From: Chloroflexota bacterium
Lineage (GTDB): Bacteria; Chloroflexota; Anaerolineae; Aggregatilineales; Phototrophicaceae
Direction: 5' to 3'
Assembly (NCBI GenBank): GCA_020161935.1
Contig: JAIUNI010000010.1
Location: 186,001 to 250,000, forward strand
Length of the DNA: 64,000 nt
The notes beneath the pieces are model-generated. The model made no database searches. It was not told the origin of the DNA and saw nothing but the letters and a program-made list of their open reading frames with translations. Shown one piece after another: positions 34,106 to 42,372 of the stretch. The position numbers were made by a program, and so were the translations under genes. Position 1 is the stretch's first letter. Each line of letters starts with the position of its first letter.

Positions 34106-35113
34106 TTAGCCAGCAGCAGTCGGTTCGGGGGTCATCTCTGCCATACCCATTTCCGCTGTGGCTTCTGCCATCATCGGTTCGCTGAACGTCACCTTCTTAA
34201 TGGTATAGCTCTCAGCGTCCGGCGTGCTAAATTTCGCGTCAATCGCGTAGGCTTCACCGTCGCGCAGGGCGATGGTTGTTACCGAGTCCGGCGCAGCTTG
34301 GAAGTCACCCGTAATCGTAGCCGTTGCGAAATCATCGTCGCTCGTCAGTTGAATTACATGCTTGGGGTCACCGACCGCTGCCACCAACGTGTTCGCGTCC
34401 GCAAAGATGATACCGTCGCCGCCACCAACATCACCGTCAGCCGCGACAACCGAGAAGGTTTCGGGTGCGTCCAGCGGGATCTTAATCAGATCGCTGCCAC
34501 GTACTGCCACCAGATAACCATTCGGGTTGTAGGCGATACCGTTCAGGACAAAATTGCCGACGAAGCTGATGTCTTGCAGGAAGATCGACGCATTCCCATC
34601 CACGTCCACCTTGTAAATGACACCCGCCGCGCTGTCCGTCACATAGGCGTTGCCGTCCGCGTCCACTGCCACATCATTCGGGAAGTGGCCTGCCGCATCC
34701 GGTGTCAGTGCCGCGAGGTCAACGACATGCAGCTCTGCGCCTGTTGCGAGGTCATAAATGCCCAACTGCCCGACTGCCGCACGGTCAGTCGACCCGAAAA
34801 GGATACGGTTACGTTCAGCATCGACTTCCAACCCGACGATAGAAGCTAGCTTAGGATCTTGGATGAGGGTGGTCAGCGTACCATCATCTGCCACGACCGA
34901 TACACTATTTTGGTTGAGGGAACCCAGTAGGAATTGACCGCGCGTTGGGTCAAATTCGATACCTTCGGGCATCATAGCAGGATTGTTGACCGTAATCGTG
35001 TCTGGCCCCGCTCCCATCGTCATTTCGGGTGTCGCTTCCTGCGCCGACACAATGACCGCACCTGCTGCCAGCCCGATGGCTGCCGATAGTAAAACGATGT
35101 TTCGTTTCAGCAT
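34106..35113 (-). CDS. Secreted SMP-30/NHL-type beta-propeller protein
   Basis: 335 residues. Signal peptide ~1-24 (ending VSAQ). Repeated blades follow: PEGIEFDPTRGQFLLGSL, IVGLEVDAERNRILFGS, FPNDVAVDADGNAYVTDS, LNGIAYNPNGYLVAVRG and GDGIIFADANTLVAAVG, each an Asp/Asn-rich turn between strands. The C-terminus is Met/Glu/Pro-rich. Similar proteins are gluconolactonase/SMP-30-like or purely structural. The metal-binding residues of true lactonases cannot be confirmed by eye. The site AAGGAG precedes the start. Confidence 0.75.
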   Translation of the reverse strand: MLKRNIVLLSAAIGLAAGAVIVSAQEATPEMTMGAGPDTITVNNPAMMPEGIEFDPTRGQFLLGSLNQNSVSVVADDGTLTTLIQDPKLASIVGLEVDAERNRILFGSTDRAAVGQLGIYDLATGAELHVVDLAALTPDAAGHFPNDVAVDADGNAYVTDSAAGVIYKVDVDGNASIFLQDISFVGNFVLNGIAYNPNGYLVAVRGSDLIKIPLDAPETFSVVAADGDVGGGDGIIFADANTLVAAVGDPKHVIQLTSDDDFATATITGDFQAAPDSVTTIALRDGEAYAIDAKFSTPDAESYTIKKVTFSEPMMAEATAEMGMAEMTPEPTAAG

Positions 35114-35298
35114 TCGTGTTCGCTCCTTAGTCTGTTACGTTAATCGTTACAATTTGCATCCACAGGCTCATGGTAGTGGTGGTTAGGCTTAGATTACAAG
35201 CACTTCTCATTGATTTTTTATATGAGCGAATGATAAATCCCCCCGCCGGATAGGTGAATTGGCTATAATGGAGATGGTAGCTTCTGAAGGAGTCGTTA

Positions 35299-36051
35299 AT
35301 GTCCGGTTATGAGTCGAACCGCGCCGAATACGGGGTGACGGGTGGGCATATCCACGTTGTAATCGAAGACGGTACACAGTTACCGGCTTATTGGGCGCAT
35401 CCCAACACAGGGCGTTTGTTCCCCGCCGTAGCCCTTATTCACGATTGGTGGGGCATTACACCCGCTGTTCGCCATCTTGCCCATCGGTTCGCGCAGGCCG
35501 GTTATTACGTTATCGTACCGGACTTATTTAATGGCGAGGTCGCTACCACCCCCCAGCGGGCCATCGAACTGGTAAAGGCTTTAGGCGATGGCGGCTATCC
35601 CCGCGTCAACGCCGCACTCACCGTTTTGGAGACGCACCATAACACCAATCGCGATGTCGCCGTCGTCGGCATCGGCATGGGCGGCAGTTTGGCCTACGAA
35701 GCGGCGATTGTCCGCCAAGACATGGAAGCCGCTGTCGTGTATTATGGTTTCCCGCAGCGCTACGTCGCCCGTTTGAAGAATGCCCGTGTTCCGGTACTCG
35801 CCATCTATGGGCAGGACGAACCCTACGTCAAACCTGCTGACCTCGACCGGGTGCGTCAGGCATTTGCCGCCAATACGCAAGGTCTCGAACATGAACTGCT
35901 TGTGTTACCGGATATTGGGCATGACTTCATGAGCGATGAGGCTTCGGATTTATCACGTCTGCGAATGCAGCAAGCGTTAAACAAAACATTCGTTTTTCTG
36001 GAGCGGTATCTTAAAGGCCCGCTGCATAACCCGCCAATGAAAACGATCTAA
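35299..36051 (+). CDS. Dienelactone hydrolase-like protein lacking the nucleophile
   Basis: 250 residues with the DLH fold markers: VALIHDWWGITPAVRHLAHR, YVIVPDLFNGEVA, a candidate acid (D173 in YGQDEPYV) and base H208 (DIGHDFMSDE). At the nucleophile elbow the sequence is VVGIGMGGSLAYEA. The position normally held by Cys (or Ser) is G126. The protein therefore may not hydrolyse esters by the usual route. A TATAAT lies at 35264-35269, about 30 bp before the start. Confidence 0.8.
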   Translation: MSGYESNRAEYGVTGGHIHVVIEDGTQLPAYWAHPNTGRLFPAVALIHDWWGITPAVRHLAHRFAQAGYYVIVPDLFNGEVATTPQRAIELVKALGDGGYPRVNAALTVLETHHNTNRDVAVVGIGMGGSLAYEAAIVRQDMEAAVVYYGFPQRYVARLKNARVPVLAIYGQDEPYVKPADLDRVRQAFAANTQGLEHELLVLPDIGHDFMSDEASDLSRLRMQQALNKTFVFLERYLKGPLHNPPMKTI

Positions 36052-36067
36052 CTAAAGGAAACTGTGC

Positions 36068-36421
36068 ATGACATCGACTCATAATGACCCCCTGCGTGAT
36101 CTAATTCGTTCCACGCTCGACTTCTATGCCCGTTTCGGCTGGCAGCCCCTCACTGATGATGCCATTCGCGTGTTCGAGGAAGAAGTGCGCGAAGTGACCG
36201 AAGCCGCTCAGGTGGGTACGGATAAAAACCATATCGCCGAAGAAGCCGCAGATGTCATCGTCACCCTCATCGGCGTGTGTCAGGCATCCGGTGTTGATCC
36301 CGAACAGCTAATTAGCCAGATCTACGCCGTAATCGACAAGAACAACGCCAAGACCCACGAAACCCATGTTTACACTGACGGTAAAATCCGCCGCCGCTTT
36401 CCAAAGACGATCACTTCTTAA
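36068..36421 (+). CDS. MazG-like nucleotide pyrophosphohydrolase domain protein
   Basis: 117 residues. The metal-binding pattern of the all-alpha NTP pyrophosphatases is present: EEEVREVTEA (37-46) and HIAEEAADVIVTLIG (55-69, with the EExxD arrangement), followed by KNNAKTHETHVYTDGKIRRR. It would split a nucleoside triphosphate to a monophosphate and PPi, as a housecleaning enzyme. It is 16 bp after the DLH-like gene and 2 bp before lipB. Confidence 0.8.
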   Translation: MTSTHNDPLRDLIRSTLDFYARFGWQPLTDDAIRVFEEEVREVTEAAQVGTDKNHIAEEAADVIVTLIGVCQASGVDPEQLISQIYAVIDKNNAKTHETHVYTDGKIRRRFPKTITS

Positions 36422-36423
36422 CC

Positions 36424-37116
36424 ATGATTTGTGAAGTTGTGCAGCTCGGCTGCGTTCCCTATCAAGAGGCGTGGGATTGGCAGAATCAGCTTGCCGAAGC
36501 GCGTGGCAGGGGCGAAATTTCGGATCGCTTGATACTCCTTCAGCATCCCCCTACCTACACCCTCGGTACATCCGGTCATGAGAGTAATCTCCTCCTCACA
36601 TCGGCAGAACTCGAACAGCGTGGTATCACCGTGCTGCGGGTAGATCGGGGCGGGGATATTACCTATCACGGGCCGGGGCAGCTTGTAGGTTATCCTATTC
36701 TCCAGCTCCCCCGCGCTTCCGACACCTTACGCGCCGATGTCATCGGCTACGTGCGTAAAATCGAGCAGGTGATTATCCACACCCTTGCCGATTACGGTGT
36801 CGTGGGAAAACCGATTGCAGGTCTAACCGGCGTGTGGGTAGAAACGCCCAACGGCGAGGTGAAAGTCTGTGCCATCGGCGTTCGCATCAATGTACGCGCC
36901 GTCACCAAGCACGGCTTTGCCCTCAACCTCAACACGGATCTCAGCTACTTTGACGGCATTATTCCCTGTGGCATTCGTGATAAAGGCGTAACCAGCCTCG
37001 CCCAATTGTTAGGCGAACCGGTTGACGAATATTCAGCCGCCCAGCGGCTCATCCATCACTTTGGACAGGTTTTCGGCTGCGAGATGGTTAATTTACCGTC
37101 AATTGGAATGCGCTAA
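36424..37116 (+). CDS. lipB: Octanoyltransferase (lipoate biosynthesis)
   Basis: 230 residues, full length. RGGDITYHGPGQLVGYPILQL is the LipB signature. Catalytic-pair residues K147 (EVKVCAIGVR) and C182 (IIPCGIRD) are present. It moves an octanoyl group from acyl carrier protein onto lipoyl domains, forming an acyl-enzyme. The gene fits with the E2 and dihydrolipoyl dehydrogenase genes further right in this window; lipA is not seen here. Confidence 0.93.
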   Translation: MICEVVQLGCVPYQEAWDWQNQLAEARGRGEISDRLILLQHPPTYTLGTSGHESNLLLTSAELEQRGITVLRVDRGGDITYHGPGQLVGYPILQLPRASDTLRADVIGYVRKIEQVIIHTLADYGVVGKPIAGLTGVWVETPNGEVKVCAIGVRINVRAVTKHGFALNLNTDLSYFDGIIPCGIRDKGVTSLAQLLGEPVDEYSAAQRLIHHFGQVFGCEMVNLPSIGMR

Positions 37117-37125
37117 ATAATCCAG

Positions 37126-37689
37126 TTACTCTGCCGCAGTATCCTCGAAAATCGCGCTGACCGGCATTTCAAAACCGGGGAGTACCTCGCTGCCGTCCAA
37201 TGTCTCGCCTTCGACATAAACCTGCTCGTCATCAAGTGTGTAAACCTCAACGAATCGTTTCTGGGGTTCAACCAGCCAAACGAGTTTCGTGCCGTTCGCG
37301 AGGTAGTAACGTGCCTTCGCTCGCATATCCTTGAGCGAATCATCCGGCGATTTCACCTCAATTGCAATGTCAGGCATCTGTTGAACACTGCCTTTTTTCG
37401 TCAATGGATGGCTGCCAGCGCGATAAGCCACATCAGGAATTCGGGCGTTTCGCCGATCTTCCTTTGTTCGGTAGCGTACCTCTGTTACGACCCGCCCCTT
37501 TATGCCATGTGTCAAGATAAAATTGAGTAACCAATGGGCGATGATAATGACAATCATTCCATGTTGTTCTGTTGGCACTTTTTCTACAATCTCCCCGTCA
37601 ATCAATTCCAACAGCCGCTCACGGTTTTCAGGCGCGTCGGCATACTGCTCAAATTCCTCGATGGTGTAGAGTAATTGTCGCGCTTCCAT
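37126..37689 (-). CDS. Uma2 family (DUF820) endonuclease-like protein
   Basis: 187 residues. The PD-(D/E)xK-type core is ARIPDVAYRAGSH, then MPDIAIEVKSPDDSLKDMRAK, and YLANGTKLVWLVEPQKRFVEVY. Uma2 proteins are abundant in cyanobacteria and Chloroflexota; their natural targets are largely unknown. It converges with lipB, 9 bp apart. A second, less similar member is at 61590. Confidence 0.88.
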   Translation of the reverse strand: MEARQLLYTIEEFEQYADAPENRERLLELIDGEIVEKVPTEQHGMIVIIIAHWLLNFILTHGIKGRVVTEVRYRTKEDRRNARIPDVAYRAGSHPLTKKGSVQQMPDIAIEVKSPDDSLKDMRAKARYYLANGTKLVWLVEPQKRFVEVYTLDDEQVYVEGETLDGSEVLPGFEMPVSAIFEDTAAE

Positions 37690-37790
37690 ATGTTACCCTT
37701 CACTGACCTAACTTCTGGTTCGATTGTATCACGTTTGATTATCGGAGGCGTGTTATAAATAGACGATGCTAATCTGGGAACTGTATCTGT

Positions 37791-38399
37791 ATGTCTCGCC
37801 TTATCTTTATGATCGCGCTGTTCCTCACGCTCGCGTTAATAAGCGCTAACCTCGTCGCTCGTACTGTCGGCAGTCACCAGCCGCTGCACCCCCTCATGCG
37901 CGAATTTGCCGATGGCTGTCCTGACCAACCGCAGCCTTGTTGGAACGGGATTATCCCCGGCGAAACCCCATCAGATATCGCATCCGCTATTTTGAGAAGC
38001 AAAGGCTATACCGTTGTTGCCGCTACCAGCATGGAAATAATATGGACGAGCGCGAATGACACATGCCGTAAGACGTTGACGATCAATGACAGCACCGTCA
38101 GGCAAATGAACCTGACCTTTTGCCAGCCACTGCGATTGGGTGACTTTATGGAGCAAATCCGCCAGCCGGATACCATCACCCTTGACCCTTTAAGCATCTG
38201 GTATCAAGGACAAATGCAGATTCTATTTATGCCTCAGGTCATATCTTGGGATGCCGTATCCTACTACACCCCCTTGCAGTCAGTTGTCCTGTTTCCTTCG
38301 GATAGCCCTCTGCCTTACCAGCGTGCCGCATGGCTCGACGTACTGACACAGCGCAAATACTGTCAGCTTCGCGCCTTGCAATACCACTGCGCCAGTTAG
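37791..38399 (+). CDS. Six-cysteine anchored protein family, member 3
   Basis: 202 residues. Membrane span ~5-25, then DGCPDQPQPCWNGIIPGE (C43, C50), C92, C111 before PLRLGDFMEQIRQPD, and the ending RKYCQLRALQYHC (C191, C200). The two N-terminal cysteines sit at exactly the same residue numbers as in the other four members. The domain beyond the anchor should be exported. It opens a cluster of three members. Confidence 0.75.
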   Translation: MSRLIFMIALFLTLALISANLVARTVGSHQPLHPLMREFADGCPDQPQPCWNGIIPGETPSDIASAILRSKGYTVVAATSMEIIWTSANDTCRKTLTINDSTVRQMNLTFCQPLRLGDFMEQIRQPDTITLDPLSIWYQGQMQILFMPQVISWDAVSYYTPLQSVVLFPSDSPLPYQRAAWLDVLTQRKYCQLRALQYHCAS

Positions 38400-38408
38400 T
38401 CATTATGT

Positions 38409-39209
38409 CTAGCGTGGCGTTGCCGACGGTGTAGCGGCCTCACCTTGAGCGTCAGCCGTTGCCTCCGCTGTCATCTCAGCCGTTGGCTCAACCAGCGTGA
38501 AGTACGCGCTGTAGGCATATTCCTCATCTTCCGAATGCTCAATCCGGTACCAATTCGGGTTGCCTTCCTCAAGCGCTTCCCCTTCGATCATTCCTGTCAC
38601 GATGACCGCTGTATCGGCTGGCAGGTTCTCGATCATATAACATTCAGTGCTGGGGCAGGCGCGTAGGTTGACGGTGTTCGTCGTGTAGTACGTCACGCGG
38701 TCAATCGCCGTGAACTTGGGTGTGACCGTTGGCGTTGGCGACGATGTAAAGGTTGCCGTTTGAGTCAGTGTTAGGGTGATTGTCGCCGTAGGCGTGGGCG
38801 TGAGCGTTCCGGTCGCTGTTGGGGTCGGCGTATAGGTTGTCGTCGCTGTTGCGGTGGACGTATTGGTGATCGTCGGCGTATTCGTCGCTGTATTCAATGA
38901 AGCCGCTGGAACAAGCGGTTTATTCGGCCAAAGCATATAAGCAATCGCAATAATGGCGACGATTATCAGGCAGCCGGTTGTCGGTCGAAAGCGGTTTTCC
39001 CGCATGGTCGGTGTGGTGGGTGGCGGCGTGCCGATGGGCGGTGGAACGGACGGTGTAGGGTCTGATGCCTTAACCTTCGCACGTTGGTCGAGTTTCGCTT
39101 CCCAAACTCGTGCCGTTGGATGGTCAATCGTTTGCAACATCGCCCGTGCTTCACGATATTGTTTACGATCAATAAGTGTTTTCGCCGCATCAAATTTTTG
39201 TTTACTCAT
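38409..39209 (-). CDS. Membrane-anchored SH3b-domain protein with Thr/Pro linker
   Basis: 266 residues. Residues ~1-45 form a helical segment (YREARAMLQTIDHPTARVWE), ~85-98 is a membrane span (GCLIIVAIIAIAYMLW), and ~105-168 is a Thr-rich linker (tandem TPTPTA/TNT words). An SH3b domain follows (~172-245, VTYYTTNTVNLRACPSTECY, then WYRIEHSEDEEYAYSAYF). SH3b domains bind wall or surface peptides. It is inserted antisense between members 3 and 4 of the six-cysteine family. Confidence 0.8.
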   Translation of the reverse strand: MSKQKFDAAKTLIDRKQYREARAMLQTIDHPTARVWEAKLDQRAKVKASDPTPSVPPPIGTPPPTTPTMRENRFRPTTGCLIIVAIIAIAYMLWPNKPLVPAASLNTATNTPTITNTSTATATTTYTPTPTATGTLTPTPTATITLTLTQTATFTSSPTPTVTPKFTAIDRVTYYTTNTVNLRACPSTECYMIENLPADTAVIVTGMIEGEALEEGNPNWYRIEHSEDEEYAYSAYFTLVEPTAEMTAEATADAQGEAATPSATPR

Positions 39210-39377
39210 ATCGCCCCCATTAATTTTACCTACAGATGCTACGGGGCTTTTTCAATTTCGGTAGGGCTAAGTGGCCTATTTTTAGTAAATAATTCTAATA
39301 GAATATTGAACAATGCGTTGTAGATTCCTACAATGATATTAGTTTTGACTGGTTGCAATAGGCTGGTAACTGCCGCT

Positions 39378-40004
39378 ATGCTGCGCTTTCTGCTCAAACT
39401 TGCGCTTGGCTGTATCGTCCTGTCTACGCTGACCATATTCATATCTCGTGCGGTTGGCAGTACGCGGCCAGTAAATCCAGTCTTGCGCGGCTTCACCGAA
39501 GGCTGCGAAGGACAACCGCAGCCATGCTGGTACGGCATTGTGCCGGGTAGAAGTAAATTTTCAGACGCGCGTAAATGGGTTCAATCGTGGGACAGTCAGG
39601 AATATCGGGAAATCGAATCGACCGCCACCTTTGATGTGAATACGCGCACGGTTGGTAGTCGCTTTTCTCCCGATTCGTGCTACAGTTTCTTCCATTCAAC
39701 CCGCCCATCGTCGGTGGTTGACTACATTGAACTCAGCGATTGCCCCGACCTCCAATTTGGTGATCTAATTAATCAGTTTGGTGCGCCAGATAAAATCCAA
39801 TTTCGGATTGGTATCTGGGGGCAATTTGGGGAGATTGCGTTTATCCTAGACTCTCAAGGTGACGTTTTTAACCCGCGTACAAAACCGCGTATGTTAATCA
39901 TGCCGTCTACGGATAATGTCGATCTCTTTTTCGACTGGCATGGCTTTGCGTCACATCGCCGCTACTGTCAGTTAGAGCCACAAAATTACACCTGCCCACA
40001 ATAA
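39378..40004 (+). CDS. Six-cysteine anchored protein family, member 4
   Basis: 208 residues from the ATG at 39378, which aligns with the other members; an in-frame start at 39333 is less likely. Membrane span ~4-24, VLRGFTEGCEGQPQPCWYGI (C43, C50), C101, C122 before LQFGDLINQFGAPD, and the ending WHGFASHRRYCQL with C197 and C206. It is the best-preserved member together with number 2, and its N-terminal 57 residues are close to those of member 5, 62 bp downstream. Confidence 0.78.
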   Translation: MLRFLLKLALGCIVLSTLTIFISRAVGSTRPVNPVLRGFTEGCEGQPQPCWYGIVPGRSKFSDARKWVQSWDSQEYREIESTATFDVNTRTVGSRFSPDSCYSFFHSTRPSSVVDYIELSDCPDLQFGDLINQFGAPDKIQFRIGIWGQFGEIAFILDSQGDVFNPRTKPRMLIMPSTDNVDLFFDWHGFASHRRYCQLEPQNYTCPQ

Positions 40005-40065
40005 ATCATGGGTAGCCATTTCGGCGCGTTTTTTGGGATGGCAGTGATAAGGACTGTTTGCTCTT

Positions 40066-40713
40066 ATGCCTCGTTTCCTACTAAAACTCGGTTTTTATAT
40101 CACATTTCTCCTAGTGTTGATGACAGCGCTCTCTCATGTCATCGGTAGTACACAGCCCATAAATCCTGTATTACGTGGCTTTACCGAAGGGTGTGAAGGC
40201 CAACCCCAACCCTGTTGGTATGGTGTCGTGCCGGGTGTAATGAACCTGACTGAGGGTGCCGATGTGCTGCGAACATCAGGTTATCTCCAGAAATTTTTGC
40301 CCCAATACATACAAGGCGAGGGTATAGATTGTAAGAATGTTTGGGTAAATCGGCAGGTTTATGAGAGGTGGAAATGGCCGCGTGATAATAGGGTCTGGGG
40401 TATCAATATTTCGCAATGCACGGGTGTCCGGCTTGGAACGTGGATAAATTTATTTGGGGAGCCAGAATATGTCGTTCCGAATAACCCCTCGGTAGTGCTG
40501 ATTTATCCACCCGATACTATGTTTTGGGTTTCTAGCGTGAATAATGTATGGGTTTCACCAGATTCGCCAATAAATTCGATCAGAATTTCCATGCCTGAGC
40601 TGCTTTTGTCACCCCCTTTGGAGGCTGCTTATCGTTGGCATGGTTTTGGTACACGTCGTATTTACGAGAAATATGAACCTGATATAGAGGGCAACTGGTT
40701 TCTAGGAGGATGA
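40066..40713 (+). CDS. Six-cysteine anchored protein family, member 5 (last cysteine pair missing)
   Basis: 215 residues. Membrane span ~5-25, VLRGFTEGCEGQPQPCWYGV (C43, C50), C89, C118 before VRLGTWINLFGEPE, and WHGFGTRRIYEKY where the others have RRYCQL. The C-terminal cysteine pair is lost, so this copy has two putative disulfides or is decaying. Likely a tandem duplicate of member 4. Confidence 0.72.
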   Translation: MPRFLLKLGFYITFLLVLMTALSHVIGSTQPINPVLRGFTEGCEGQPQPCWYGVVPGVMNLTEGADVLRTSGYLQKFLPQYIQGEGIDCKNVWVNRQVYERWKWPRDNRVWGINISQCTGVRLGTWINLFGEPEYVVPNNPSVVLIYPPDTMFWVSSVNNVWVSPDSPINSIRISMPELLLSPPLEAAYRWHGFGTRRIYEKYEPDIEGNWFLGG

Positions 40714-40792
40714 ATGCGGGCAGCCACTTCTGACCACCCGCGCTCCTTGTTTGCTAGCATTTGACTGTCAACGGATAACTGTTGACTGCTAA

Positions 40793-42196
40793 CTACATAT
40801 TAATCATGTGACCTTCAAGCCCGTGCGCCGCTTCCTTCAGCGCTTCGCTGAGGGTCGGGTGAGCATGAACGTTCCGCGCGATCTCGTTCGGGGTCAGTTC
40901 CGCCAGCCGCGCCAGTGTCAGTTCCGGCAGCAGTTCGGTTACTTCTGGCCCAATCAGATGTGCGCCCAACATCTCGCCGTACTTCTTGTCGCTGATGAGC
41001 TTCACAAAGCCGCTGGGGTCGCCCAAACCATGCGCTTTAGCATTCGCTTGGAACGGGAACTTCGACACATTGATGTCGTAACCTTTTTCCCGTGCCTGCT
41101 TTTCCGTCCAGCCAAAGCTGGCGATTTGCGGCTGGCAGTAGGTCGCGCGGGGCATCATCTCGAAATCCAGTTCGACCGTTTCTGCGCCGGCGATATTTTC
41201 CGCTGCCACGATACCCATGTTCTCGGCGACGTGCGCCAGCATCAGCTTCGCAGTCACATCCCCAATCGCGTAGATATGCGGCACATTGGTTTGCATCTTC
41301 TTGTTAATCTCAACCGCGCCGCGTTCAGTAACTTTCACACCGGTCTTTTCCAACCCGTAGCCTTCGGTGCGCGGCTTGAAGCCAATTGCCTGCATCACTT
41401 TATCCGCCTCAAGCACGACTTGCTTGCCGTCTGCGGGTGTTACGGTCACTTTGACGCTCTTGCCCGTGTCCTCAATCTTCTCGACTTTGGTACTGGTCAT
41501 GACCTTCACACCCAGCTTTTCGTACTGTTTGCGGAGTTCGGCAGAGATTTCTTCGTCTTCCAGCGGAACCATCCGGTCGAGGAATTCGACAATCGTCACG
41601 TCCACACCGTAGTTGTGCATCACATAAGCGAATTCGACACCAATCGCGCCCGCACCGGCGATGATAATGCTCTTGGGCAGCGACTCTTCCATGATCTGTT
41701 CTTCATAAGTGACCACACGCTCACTTAGCTTGGTTCCGGGAATCAGGCGTGTCGTCGCGCCGGGGGCGAGAATCAGGTTCTTGAACTTGAGTGTTTCCTT
41801 TTGACCCGCGTTCAGCGCCACCTCAATCGTGTTTGCATCGGTAAAGGTTCCCCAACCATCGTATTCGTCAATCTTGTTCTTCCGCATCAGGAAGTGGATA
41901 CCCTTCACCCGTCCATCTGCCACGCGGCGGCTGCGCTTGAAGGCTTCACCATAATCAAACGTCACTTTGCCGTCGATCTTCATGCCGAAGGTCTTGGCCT
42001 CATGGTTGACAATATGTGCCAGTTCGGCGTTACGCAGCAGCGCCTTCGAGGGGATGCAGCCCACGTTCAAACACACGCCGCCCCAATATTTTTTCTCGAC
42101 AACTGCCGTCTTCAAACCCAACTGCGACGCGCGCACTGCTGCGGTATAGCCGCCCGGTCCCGCGCCCAGTACCACTACATCATACTCTTTCGCCAT
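40793..42196 (-). CDS. lpdA: Dihydrolipoyl dehydrogenase (E3)
   Basis: About 467 residues from the ATG at 42196, which has GGAGACAAG just upstream; nine more codons are open. FAD motif GAGPGG (11-16), redox disulfide C42/C47 (GGVCLNVGCIPSK), NAD site IIAGAGAIGVEFA, and the C-terminal HAHPTLSEAL with the catalytic His. It reoxidises dihydrolipoamide on E2 with NAD+. The E2 gene lies at 46210 on the same strand, and E1 is not in the window. Confidence 0.95.
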   Translation of the reverse strand: MAKEYDVVVLGAGPGGYTAAVRASQLGLKTAVVEKKYWGGVCLNVGCIPSKALLRNAELAHIVNHEAKTFGMKIDGKVTFDYGEAFKRSRRVADGRVKGIHFLMRKNKIDEYDGWGTFTDANTIEVALNAGQKETLKFKNLILAPGATTRLIPGTKLSERVVTYEEQIMEESLPKSIIIAGAGAIGVEFAYVMHNYGVDVTIVEFLDRMVPLEDEEISAELRKQYEKLGVKVMTSTKVEKIEDTGKSVKVTVTPADGKQVVLEADKVMQAIGFKPRTEGYGLEKTGVKVTERGAVEINKKMQTNVPHIYAIGDVTAKLMLAHVAENMGIVAAENIAGAETVELDFEMMPRATYCQPQIASFGWTEKQAREKGYDINVSKFPFQANAKAHGLGDPSGFVKLISDKKYGEMLGAHLIGPEVTELLPELTLARLAELTPNEIARNVHAHPTLSEALKEAAHGLEGHMINM

Positions 42197-42372
42197 TCTT
42201 GTCTCCTTGGCAGGCATCGGCATTCAGCCGTTTCCTACAGTGTTATGTAAATGTCAAAACTTGGGTTGATTCTAATATGTGGATAGGGGAGAACGCAATG
42301 ATCTTACATGCAAACCCCCCGATTCTGTGCATTTTCCAATACATCAAAATCGGGGAGTTCGTTAAAAGTCAG

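Noticed and set aside
40808..41728. Long plus-strand frame
   Set aside because: Shadow of the dihydrolipoyl dehydrogenase gene, which has all catalytic motifs on the minus strand.
42317..42355. Palindrome CCCCGATT/AATCGGGG as an intrinsic terminator
   Set aside because: The loop is long and there is no T-run after either arm; it may act in termination but is not supported enough to list.
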